This document shows, in pieces, positions 1 through 5,378 of a stretch of 5,378 nt of DNA. Numbering within the stretch: position 1 is the stretch's first letter; each line of letters opens with the position of its first letter. Origin of the DNA: Treponema sp. (GTDB lineage: Bacteria > Spirochaetota > Spirochaetia > Treponematales > Breznakiellaceae); NCBI GenBank assembly GCA_031269405.1, contig JAISZE010000157.1, positions 1-5,378 on the forward strand, given 5' to 3'. A program made the position numbers and the translations under genes. The notes under the pieces were generated by a model. That model searched no databases and was not told where the DNA came from. It was given only the letters and a program-made list of their open reading frames with translations.

Positions 1-84
1 GGCTTGCTCCAAAACTGAAGTTTTGGACAGCCTTAACTGAACAAATTCAGTCTGCCACATCTGATCTTCTGTGTCAACTATGCC

Positions 85-113
85 ATTTTACCACAGGCAA
101 AACGGCCTGTCAA
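85..113 (-). promoter_or_regulatory. Same promoter in repeat copy 1
   Basis: This is an exact copy of the site in the second repeat unit: TTGACA at 108-113, a 17-base spacer, and TAAAAT at 85-90 with the extended -10 TGG. The overlapping dyad is at 93-110. The predicted start is near 78. A transcript from here would include the dyads at 36-51 and 9-26 and leave the window to the left, so the two copies would act as tandem promoters for an unseen leftward gene or small RNA. Confidence 0.5.
93..110. promoter_or_regulatory. Candidate operator dyad in the repeat promoter
   Basis: A perfect 6-bp inverted repeat, ACAGGC-AAAACG-GCCTGT, occurs at 93-110 and again at 209-226. It overlaps the promoter spacer and the upstream bases of the -35 box. 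This position suits a dimeric repressor that would block polymerase. The regulator is unknown. The same dyad could instead act only as part of the repeat's secondary structure. Confidence 0.35.
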
Positions 114-200
114 CTGGGCTTGCTCCAAAACTGAAGTTTTGGACAGCCTTAACTGAACAAATTCAGTCTGCCACATCTGATCTTCTGTGTCAACTATGCC

Positions 201-229
201 ATTTTACCACAGGCAAAACGGCCTGTCAA
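201..229 (-). promoter_or_regulatory. Near-consensus sigma70 promoter in repeat copy 2
   Basis: On the minus strand a perfect -35 box TTGACA (224-229) is followed by a 17-base spacer and a -10 box TAAAAT (201-206, five of six consensus bases). TGG directly before the -10 gives an extended -10 (TGn). The predicted start is near 194, so transcription would run leftward, away from the fapA-like gene and out of the window. The dyad ACAGGC-N6-GCCTGT (209-226) covers most of the spacer and part of the -35 box, which is a typical operator position. No transcript evidence is available. Confidence 0.5.
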
Positions 230-238
230 CCGAAAAAA

Positions 239-279
239 CGAACAAATTAAATCTACCATGAATGATATTCAGTGTCAAG
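239..279. repeat. Diverged partial third copy of the repeat
   Basis: Bases 240-278 align without gaps to 39-77 of copy 1 with 30 of 39 identities, including the end blocks GAACAAATT and GTGTCAA. The distance from copy 2 is 85 bases instead of 116, so about 31 bases are missing. Those bases are the part that holds the CCAAAACT/AGTTTTGG palindrome. The copy also keeps, on the minus strand, TTGACA (273-278), a 17-base spacer and TAGATT (250-255) with TGG before it, so it too is promoter-like. It looks like an older relic of the same element. Confidence 0.6.
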
Positions 280-315
280 TACAGAAGAAAAAGCAAGAAA
301 AGCAAAATTCCCGGC

Positions 316-3240
316 TTATTCCAGCGCCTTCTCTTTAATCCGGCCCGATTTCCGGTCAAAATAGAACACCACCCGGCTCCGGGTCTGCTGAACTTCGTAA
401 TAACGGCCGTGGCTTTCAATAACCACTCCCGGATAAACGGCGCCTCTGATGCGGATTTCCGATTCATGGTACTCTTCGAACTTTTCGCTAAGGGTAAAAA
501 TTTTAAGATTAAGCTGTTCCAGCTTTTTTATAAACCCCACCTTCTCCGCCCGGAGGGCTTCCAGGACAGAAGGACTTTTCAGGGATCGCTTTATTTTATC
601 ATCAGTTTTCGCAATGGCTTCCCTGGTTTTGGATATTTCCTCTTCCGTAACACCAATCTGGTCCTTGATAAGGTAATCCTGGCCAAAGGATATTTCGGTG
701 CGGCCCCCGGTTTCGGAACCGATATTGGCGGCCTCCACGCCGTGCCGGGCCTGGCATACTCCGCCCAGAAGCCTGCCTTTTCCGGCTTCCACGACAAGTT
801 TTCCGTTGGTTTTGATGTAGCTTAAAACCGAACCATTTTTAAGCTTTATATCCCCGACAGCCATAAGGGTGGCCTTCTCGGCAAAAGCCGCCTCAATAGA
901 GATCCTTGCCCGGACCACGCCTTTGCCGCCGCCTTTAATGCCCTGAGCCACCACCGCCCTGCCCCCCGCGGATATAAGGGCGCTTTCGGCGCTGCCGGAA
1001 ACCAGCACATGCCGGCCCCCTATTACCGCGAAACCGGGCAGCACCTTGCCGCCTATGCATATCTCGCCTGAAAACGTGATATTCCCTGTAGCAGGCCCCA
1101 CATCCCCCCCGATCTCCCTGAGAGGAGCGATTTTAAGAACCTTCCCGTCAAAGCTGAGTTCCCCAGGCAGAGCCGCGGCCAGCCGTTTCCCGGCGCCCAG
1201 GGGCTCCTCCTTTATAGTCCCGTCATGCTCAATCTCAAGAATAGCGCCTTTATCGGCAGGGATCTCCCGGCCTTTTATGTCGAAACCGGGCCGGCCCACA
1301 GACTCTGGTCCGGAAAGCTCGACAATAGGAGTCCCGGCTTTGACCTGGACAGCGCGGCCCGGACCCCCCCCGGTTCCATCCCCGCCTGTAAGCTGAGGGG
1401 GAGTTACCGGGACCAGCCACTTAACAGCATTGCCGCCTTTGGCTACCGGAAGCGCGCCTTTGGCAAGGATGACGCCGGAACAGCTTCCCCGGACTTTCGC
1501 CAGAGCGCAGGCCTTCTCCACTGTTTCTTTATTGATACCCTTGCTAACCCCCAGGGCTGCCAGCGCTTTAAGTACATTCTCAGGCGAAAGAGGAACCCCC
1601 CCTCCGGCTTCCGGCAGCAAGTCCCCGCAGGCTTCCATAGCGTCTTCGGAAACACGGATCGCAATCCCGGCGTCCCGGTATCCGGTTACCTCAGCCCTGA
1701 ACATCCCCTCCCCTGTTTTAACCAGGAGAAGACCGCTCATAGCCGCAGTTATAACAGCGCCGTGCTGTTCCAGCCCCCGGAACAGTTTGAGATCCGGATC
1801 GTTGCCCGGAAGCCCGGGGATTACATTACCGTAAACATCCTTCCCAGGCTCCCCATCGGAAGAAGCCGTAACCTGGGCTATAACAGCGCCTTTTTCCACA
1901 AATGCAAAACCCGTCGCTTCATCAGGAGAAAGCCCCTCAAGGACTGCGGATTTTCCGGGCCGCGCATTGAGCCTGTCTCTGAGGGGTTTCCGCTCTTCCT
2001 CTGAAAGCAAGGTAAGTGAAAGCTGAACCTCCTTTTCCCTGCCCCGTGTCGAAGGAGCGCCTTCAGCAAGAACATAGTCTTTAAGCTCCAGTTCCTTCCC
2101 TTGCATAAAGGCGCTTACTGCGGCTTTGAGTTTTTCGGCGTCATAGCCCTGGACTTTAGAGTCCTTAACAGCCTGGGATATAGCTTTCATTTCAAGAGGC
2201 TGATAGCCTGCTGTGCCCTTCCTAAGGTAGAGGACCGCCCTGGTTTTCTCCGGGTTGACATCCACCCGGGCCAAAGCCTCCCTGGGCTGGAAGAGAGGGA
2301 ACGCCTGCACAGGCGTACCAGTCTTTACCGCCCCGGCAATGACCTTGTCCAGGGACCCGGACGTTACAAGCCCCCCTTCAGGCGCTCCTTTGGCCTTTGC
2401 CTCTTCAAGGATAGCCTCCCCTGTAGGCGGCGCAAACCGGGCATCTCCAGGTTCAAAATTGAAGAAAAGGGTTATACCGTCAGAACCGGCGCTGATTTCC
2501 CAGGAAGGCTTCGACAAAGGAACCACATCGGCCCAGTTCTTCCCAATCCTGATAAAACCCGAAACCTGCGCAACCAGGTCTCCTTTGTTACGGGATATCC
2601 CGTTTCCCAGAAGAAAGCCCCCCTCCCCTGCCGCCTGGGGCTGGAGGGGCCTGCCCAAGACGCTTTTCCCGCTCTTTCCGGGCTTAGGAGGCGTCAGAGT
2701 TCCCAGTTTCGTTCCCTTATCGGCGTATTTAACCTCCTCCGGCGCAGCGCCAACAGTTACCCTCTCCCTGATTTCCTTTTTATCCCAGGCAACCACCGTT
2801 TCTTCCTTTGCAGGCATGAAAGGAAGCGCTCCGGGCTTTTTTACTTTTTTCTCGTTTTTAATCCGTTCGATTCTAATGCGGTAGAGTTCCGGCTGCGGAG
2901 CGGCAGCCAGGGTTTCTTCCTGATAAGGCGCCATACCGGCAGGAACCGGCAAGGCTTCCCAGGCCGCAGATTCGGGAACCGGCTCTTCAGGAGGAATACC
3001 CTGATAGAGGATCAACTCCAGAGGATCTTTGCTTTTGGCCCTTCCGGCTTTTTGCAGGAAAGGCTCCAGTATTTTGGGATTCAGCGGCGGGGACAAGTTG
3101 TGTTCCCCAGCCAGTTTGTTCACCGCGTCCGCGTCCCATCCCAGACCGTCAGGATCAGGGATAAAAACCAGCTTCGCCTCAGTCTCCTGGGGGTTAATGC
3201 AAATGGAAGCGCCGCCTTTGGCGATTACCGGACCAGCCAT
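316..3240 (-). CDS. fapA: FapA-family (DUF342) protein with reiterated N-terminal domains
   Basis: Intact 974-residue protein, long for a family whose members usually have one N-terminal domain before the FapA core. The core is at about 700-860, a glycine-rich right-handed beta-helix-like stretch with the FapA signature GDVGPATGNITFSGEI (712-727) and repeated hydrophobic strands separated by glycines. A charged coiled coil (865-925) follows, then a short beta tail with RGAVYPGVVIESHGRYYEV (932-950), typical of the family C-terminus. In front of the core, N-terminal-domain-like helical segments recur near 10-85, 247-316, 324-398 and 526-610. A PGKxGxxVxGrxl-type motif recurs at about 171-199, 446-475 and 631-661. 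No signal peptide or membrane segment is seen, so it is probably cytoplasmic. The start ATG lies 9 bases after the ATPase gene's stop with only a weak GGA-type ribosome site, which suggests translational coupling. In Vibrio, FapA acts in flagellar assembly; the role here is inferred. Confidence 0.88.
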   Translation of the reverse strand: MAGPVIAKGGASICINPQETEAKLVFIPDPDGLGWDADAVNKLAGEHNLSPPLNPKILEPFLQKAGRAKSKDPLELILYQGIPPEEPVPESAAWEALPVPAGMAPYQEETLAAAPQPELYRIRIERIKNEKKVKKPGALPFMPAKEETVVAWDKKEIRERVTVGAAPEEVKYADKGTKLGTLTPPKPGKSGKSVLGRPLQPQAAGEGGFLLGNGISRNKGDLVAQVSGFIRIGKNWADVVPLSKPSWEISAGSDGITLFFNFEPGDARFAPPTGEAILEEAKAKGAPEGGLVTSGSLDKVIAGAVKTGTPVQAFPLFQPREALARVDVNPEKTRAVLYLRKGTAGYQPLEMKAISQAVKDSKVQGYDAEKLKAAVSAFMQGKELELKDYVLAEGAPSTRGREKEVQLSLTLLSEEERKPLRDRLNARPGKSAVLEGLSPDEATGFAFVEKGAVIAQVTASSDGEPGKDVYGNVIPGLPGNDPDLKLFRGLEQHGAVITAAMSGLLLVKTGEGMFRAEVTGYRDAGIAIRVSEDAMEACGDLLPEAGGGVPLSPENVLKALAALGVSKGINKETVEKACALAKVRGSCSGVILAKGALPVAKGGNAVKWLVPVTPPQLTGGDGTGGGPGRAVQVKAGTPIVELSGPESVGRPGFDIKGREIPADKGAILEIEHDGTIKEEPLGAGKRLAAALPGELSFDGKVLKIAPLREIGGDVGPATGNITFSGEICIGGKVLPGFAVIGGRHVLVSGSAESALISAGGRAVVAQGIKGGGKGVVRARISIEAAFAEKATLMAVGDIKLKNGSVLSYIKTNGKLVVEAGKGRLLGGVCQARHGVEAANIGSETGGRTEISFGQDYLIKDQIGVTEEEISKTREAIAKTDDKIKRSLKSPSVLEALRAEKVGFIKKLEQLNLKIFTLSEKFEEYHESEIRIRGAVYPGVVIESHGRYYEVQQTRSRVVFYFDRKSGRIKEKALE

Positions 3241-3249
3241 AATGTTCCG

Positions 3250-4395
3250 CTAGGGCTTGAACCCCAGGGCCGCAGCCTGGGAGAGCTTCAGTTTAAGGAA
3301 ATTGTTCTCCTTCCTGATTTTGGCGATTTCAAACTGCTGGGATTTCACCGTTTCGATAAGATCCCCCTGGGAGAGGGCCCCGGAATGAAGCAAATCTTCC
3401 ACGTAATCCATCTTGTTTTCAAAATCCACTTCCGCTTCCACCTCTGCTTCCTGGAAACTATCTTCTATTTCTTTGTCGTCAAGGACCGACTCTTCCTCAT
3501 CAGAAGCGAGGATTTTGTCGGCAATGCGGTAGATAGCCTGGGAGAGTACGGACTGAGGCTTGTACAGCACCACAGGGAGCCGGGACGAGAGAGCCGTATC
3601 CTGAACCCCGTCTCGGTAAACCACCCCAAGATGTTCGATTTTGAGATCCAGGTACTCCTCGCAGGACCGGCGGATCTTCATAGCCACATCAGCATCCTTG
3701 GGATCCTCTATCATGTTCATAATAAGCCGGGGGTGGAAACGGCTGATACGGGCCATAAATCTTTCGTACGAAACAGGGTCCCTGGCTTTTATCTCCGGCA
3801 GCATCCTGGGGATATAGAGCCGCTGGGGCCCCGAACCGTCCTTCCGGGCCTGTTCCAGGTAGGCCCTGGCCTTAGTCCCTTTGCCGAAAACCGTATACAT
3901 CAGGCGGAAAACCGTGTTCTTTAAAAACACATAGGCGTTGAGCACCGCCGTTACAGCCGGGGCGGAAACCACAATCCCCTGGCCAGAAAGGAGGAAAAAG
4001 TCCAGGATAGACTGATGGGTCCCGGCGCCCAGGTCGAGGATGAGGATATCGGTTTCATCTTTTAGGGACATGAACCGCTTTACCAGGGCTTTGAGCTGGT
4101 ATGCCTTGAGGTTGGCAGTACCGGGGATTTCGGTGTCCCCGGGAATAAAACGGAGGCCCCGGATATCGGTGTCAGTGATTACCTCGTTAAAATCGGACTT
4201 GGTATCGTTAAGCCAGACACCTATCCCGTTCCGGGGAGACTGGCGCCCCAGGACCAGGTGAAGATTGGAAGCCCCCAGGTCAAGGTCCGCCAGGACAACG
4301 CGCCGTCCTGCCTGGGCAAAGGCCACCCCCAGATTCGCGGCGAAGAGGGACTTGCCGACTCCGCCTTTTCCGCTTGCAACAGGAATTATCCGCAT
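3250..4395 (-). CDS. MinD/FlhG-like P-loop ATPase with coiled-coil tail
   Basis: 381-residue ParA/MinD-superfamily ATPase. The deviant Walker A is at 8-16 (SGKGGVGKS, with the signature lysine K10 and K15), switch I is at 36-46 (ADLDLGASNLH, D37 and D39), and Walker B is at 117-125 (ILILDLGAG, D121). NAYVFLK (153-159) resembles the DAYALIK segment of FlhG proteins. Unlike compact MinD/FlhG it has an insertion of about 50-60 residues (about 163-220) before the RLIMNMIED strand. It also ends in an acidic linker (298-330) and a predicted coiled coil (about 340-375) instead of an obvious MinD-type amphipathic membrane helix. The ATG overlaps the stop of the upstream membrane-protein gene as TAATG and follows a good GGAGGG site. 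Family membership implies ATP-dependent dimerisation and spatial positioning, plausibly of flagella or of the FapA partner. The exact subfamily is uncertain, so no gene symbol is given. Confidence 0.9.
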   Translation of the reverse strand: MRIIPVASGKGGVGKSLFAANLGVAFAQAGRRVVLADLDLGASNLHLVLGRQSPRNGIGVWLNDTKSDFNEVITDTDIRGLRFIPGDTEIPGTANLKAYQLKALVKRFMSLKDETDILILDLGAGTHQSILDFFLLSGQGIVVSAPAVTAVLNAYVFLKNTVFRLMYTVFGKGTKARAYLEQARKDGSGPQRLYIPRMLPEIKARDPVSYERFMARISRFHPRLIMNMIEDPKDADVAMKIRRSCEEYLDLKIEHLGVVYRDGVQDTALSSRLPVVLYKPQSVLSQAIYRIADKILASDEEESVLDDKEIEDSFQEAEVEAEVDFENKMDYVEDLLHSGALSQGDLIETVKSQQFEIAKIRKENNFLKLKLSQAAALGFKP

Positions 4396-4946
4396 TACAT
4401 CCCTCCGTTTTCCCCGGACCCCGGAACAGCAAGATCCGGTTCCGAAGTCTCTGCCGCCTTCATTTTCTTCATTTTATTGAGCAGAAACCAGCTCCCAAAG
4501 ATTGAAAACACATCCCCAAAGCTCAGAAAGAAACTGCCGCCCAACAGAACCACAACGGCCGTAATATCGCCTGTCCCGAAATATCCGGCCCCTAAAGCCG
4601 GTACAAAACTGAAAAGCCCCCAGGTATAGAAGGCTGTCAGCGCGATAAGCTTCCCTGCCAGATACAGGGGCAGATAAGACCTGTATTCCTCCAGCCTCAG
4701 CCAGAGGAAAAGAGTCATCAGGGGAAACAGGGCGTTAGGGCCCGCATACGCCAGATACGGGAAAACCGCTCCCTTTTCGGCTCCTTCAAGGGGTGAGAAA
4801 AAGGCAAACAGCGCCGCCAGAAGCAGCAGCCGGAACGATTCGTAGAAGAAGAGCGCCCCTCTGAGGGGCCGGTTATTATCCATTACAAAAAATCTATGTA
4901 TATGAAGAAAGATAATCAAGAGGGGAGGGGGGGCATGATTTGTCAT
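4395..4946 (-). CDS. Polytopic membrane protein, function unknown
   Basis: First gene of the operon, not recognised. From the ATG at 4946 it has 183 residues. Hydrophobic segments lie at about 31-50, 61-84, 93-115 and 127-155, consistent with four membrane helices, plus a weaker hydrophobic stretch at 9-21. The C-terminal 25 residues are charged and soluble (KMKKMKAAETSEPD). The start is uncertain. ATG 4946 has AAAGG 7 bases upstream (4954-4958). ATG 4976 (193 residues) has AAGG only 4 bases upstream. ATG 4883 (162 residues, beginning MDNNRPLRG) has no ribosome site, but it begins where codon use becomes GC-rich like the rest of the operon, and it excludes a C7 tract. Its one-base overlap with the ATPase gene suggests a shared function, perhaps as membrane anchor or partner of the soluble ATPase. 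This is inference. Confidence 0.75.
   Translation of the reverse strand: MTNHAPPPLLIIFLHIHRFFVMDNNRPLRGALFFYESFRLLLLAALFAFFSPLEGAEKGAVFPYLAYAGPNALFPLMTLFLWLRLEEYRSYLPLYLAGKLIALTAFYTWGLFSFVPALGAGYFGTGDITAVVVLLGGSFFLSFGDVFSIFGSWFLLNKMKKMKAAETSEPDLAVPGSGENGGM
4401..4406 (-). promoter_or_regulatory. Ribosome binding site of the MinD-like gene
   Basis: GGAGGG on the minus strand lies 5 bases before the ATG at 4393-4395. It is inside the last codons of the upstream gene. It confirms this start and allows independent initiation despite the one-base stop/start overlap. An ATG two codons earlier (4398-4400) is the last sense codon of the upstream gene and is followed at once by its stop, so it cannot start the ATPase. 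Confidence 0.8.
4891..4919 (-). promoter_or_regulatory. Weak promoter candidate before the short start of the membrane gene
   Basis: On the minus strand TTGATT (4914-4919), a 17-base spacer and TAGATT (4891-4896) form a four-of-six plus four-of-six sigma70-like match. The predicted start is within a few bases of the ATG at 4883, so the transcript would be leaderless or nearly so. It matters only if the short start is the real one. It may be chance in an AT-rich stretch. Confidence 0.2.
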
Positions 4947-4983
4947 TACTATGCCTTTATCCTGCCGTGAAGTCATAGTACCT

Positions 4984-5001
4984 TGTAAACTCTCATTTAC
5001 A
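4984..5001. promoter_or_regulatory. 18-bp dyad upstream of the operon
   Basis: A perfect inverted repeat TGTAAA-CTCTCA-TTTACA lies just upstream of the longest possible start (4976) of the membrane gene. In minus-strand RNA its stem abuts the AAGG that would serve that start. It could be an operator for the operon or a small RNA hairpin. I could not match it to a known regulator site. Confidence 0.3.
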
Positions 5002-5021
5002 GGATATGGAATGAAGAATTT

Positions 5022-5162
5022 TTAACCGCAACGGCGAAAAAGTCGAAGAAGGAAGGAGAACGTAAGGAAGAAATCCCGTATTCTATCCCTTTTTCGCCTT
5101 ATTCGCCTTTGTGGTTAATTCCTTATCTTCTGTTCGTGTCAGTTAGTGGCGTCCGCGGTTAA
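5022..5162. repeat. Inverted-repeat intergenic element
   Basis: The stretch is bounded by TTAACCGC (5022-5029) and its exact complement GCGGTTAA (5155-5162). The left arm 5022-5038 also pairs with 5102-5118 at 15 of 17 positions. Inside, GGCGAAAAAG (5033-5042) pairs perfectly with CTTTTTCGCC (5089-5098), and TTCGCC occurs twice in direct repeat (5093-5098, 5102-5107), so alternative stems are possible. Between the arms is a purine-rich run (about 5036-5073). No open frame is seen. It resembles dispersed non-coding repeats that I recall from several bacterial phyla, with TTCGCCTTTGTGGTTAA-like ends. Copy number cannot be seen here. Confidence 0.55.
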
Positions 5163-5222
5163 ATTTCTTTAAAAAAATCCCCCAAAGTTAAAGCAGCATC
5201 CACCTTGGGCCCGTATATACTC

Positions 5223-5229
5223 AAGGAGG
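5223..5229 (+). promoter_or_regulatory. Strong ribosome binding site of the right-edge gene
   Basis: AAGGAGG lies 6 bases before the ATG at 5236 and fixes that start. A -10-like TATACT is at 5216-5221, but no convincing -35 box lies at the right distance. If the -10 is used, the leader would be extremely short. Confidence 0.8.
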
Positions 5230-5235
5230 AATACC

Positions 5236-5378
5236 ATGAAAACTATTCAATTTGCCCCGGACGATGACATCATCGATATATGCAGGGACAACGTGTTTAA
5301 GGCCGCTTTTACCAGGGATAACCCCCTCTCCCAAGGCGCCCTTAAAAGGCTCATCTCCGCCTACATTGGCAGAAAAGT
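5236..5378 (+). CDS. PD-(D/E)XK nuclease-family transposase-like protein (Rpn-like), 5' part
   Basis: The first 47 residues are visible and the gene runs off the right edge. The visible part (DICRDNVFKAAFTRDNP at 14-30, then a helix GALKRLISAYIGRK) resembles the N-terminus of the PD-(D/E)XK nuclease-family transposase / Rpn-like proteins. That family often begins with a D-x(n)-VFKxxF segment followed by a leucine-rich helix. The catalytic residues would lie beyond the window, so activity cannot be judged. It is transcribed divergently from the operon and has its own strong ribosome site. Such proteins are numerous in termite-gut treponemes and are associated with recombination or mobile DNA. 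The identification is by recall from a short fragment. Confidence 0.6.
   Translation, partial: MKTIQFAPDDDIIDICRDNVFKAAFTRDNPLSQGALKRLISAYIGRK

Larger units (their letters stand above)
1..230. repeat. Two-copy 116-bp tandem direct repeat
   Basis: Copy 1 starts at base 1 and copy 2 at base 117. The two are identical over 114 bases (1-114 = 117-230) and differ only after that. Because copy 1 begins exactly at the window edge, the array may continue to the left. Each unit carries three perfect dyads, given here for copy 1: CCAAAACT-GA-AGTTTTGG at 9-26, ACTGAA-CAAA-TTCAGT at 36-51, and ACAGGC-AAAACG-GCCTGT at 93-110. No open frame of note lies in it. It sits downstream of the fapA-like gene, between that gene and whatever lies left of the window. 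Perfect identity suggests a recent duplication or ongoing homogenisation. Function is unknown; the embedded promoter-like sites are listed separately. Confidence 0.95.

Noticed and set aside
9..26. CCAAAACT/AGTTTTGG palindrome as an intrinsic terminator of the operon.
   Set aside because: The stem is AT-rich with a two-base centre and no T-run follows on either strand. No convincing intrinsic terminator is visible between the fapA-like stop and the repeat.
1..230. Possible CRISPR array.
   Set aside because: There are only two units, and they are identical end to end with no variable spacers; the unit is far longer than a CRISPR repeat.
262..825. A 187-codon plus-strand open frame starting in the intergenic region.
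   Set aside because: It is almost wholly antisense to the conserved C-terminus of the FapA-like protein, has no ribosome site, and its translation shows no family features.
2101..3924. A 607-codon open frame on the plus strand, antisense to both the FapA-like and ATPase genes.
   Set aside because: It crosses two convincingly identified minus-strand genes and their junction, has no ribosome site or recognisable motif, and is composed of Arg/Pro/Phe/Gly-rich sequence typical of the complement of GC-biased genes.
4855..4869. GCCCCTC-T-GAGGGGC palindrome early in the membrane-protein gene.
   Set aside because: It has a one-base centre, lies inside coding sequence and has no T-run, so it is probably incidental in GC-rich codons.
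5171..5209. CCCAA...TTGGG stem followed on the minus strand by a T7 run, resembling a leftward terminator.
   Set aside because: The stem is only 5 bp with a loop of about 19 bases, and no leftward gene enters from the right in this window.

Overview
The window looks like spirochaete DNA, most likely a Treponema of the termite-gut type (T. primitia / T. azotonutricium group). Three things suggest this: the roughly even base composition, a FapA-family (DUF342) gene directly behind a MinD/FlhG-like ATPase gene, and the start of a gene whose N-terminus resembles the PD-(D/E)XK 'nuclease family transposase' (Rpn-like) proteins that are abundant in those genomes. The assignment rests on recalled protein resemblance, not on a search.

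Layout from left to right. Positions 1-315 hold no gene. They contain a 116-bp unit present twice in tandem (identical over 114 bases), followed by a diverged partial third copy next to the end of the fapA-like gene. Each full unit contains three short perfect dyads and, on the minus strand, a near-consensus sigma70 promoter whose spacer and -35 box are covered by one of the dyads. Positions 316-4946 (or 4976) form a compact minus-strand operon of three genes, in transcription order: a small polytopic membrane protein, a MinD/FlhG-like P-loop ATPase and a long FapA-family protein. The first two genes overlap by one base (TAATG) and the last two are 9 bases apart. Positions 4977-5235 are a divergent intergenic region with an inverted-repeat element of about 140 bp and a small 18-bp dyad. 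At 5236 a plus-strand gene begins behind a strong ribosome binding site and runs off the right edge.

How the parts may work together: FapA-family proteins have been tied to flagellar assembly and polar localisation in Vibrio, and MinD/FlhG ATPases set flagellar number and position. The operon may therefore encode a membrane-linked positioning or assembly module. That is inference from family membership; nothing in the window is itself flagellar structural. The most unusual points are the promoter-bearing tandem repeat at the left end, the reiterated N-terminal domains of the FapA-like protein, and the mosaic inverted-repeat element in the divergent intergenic region.
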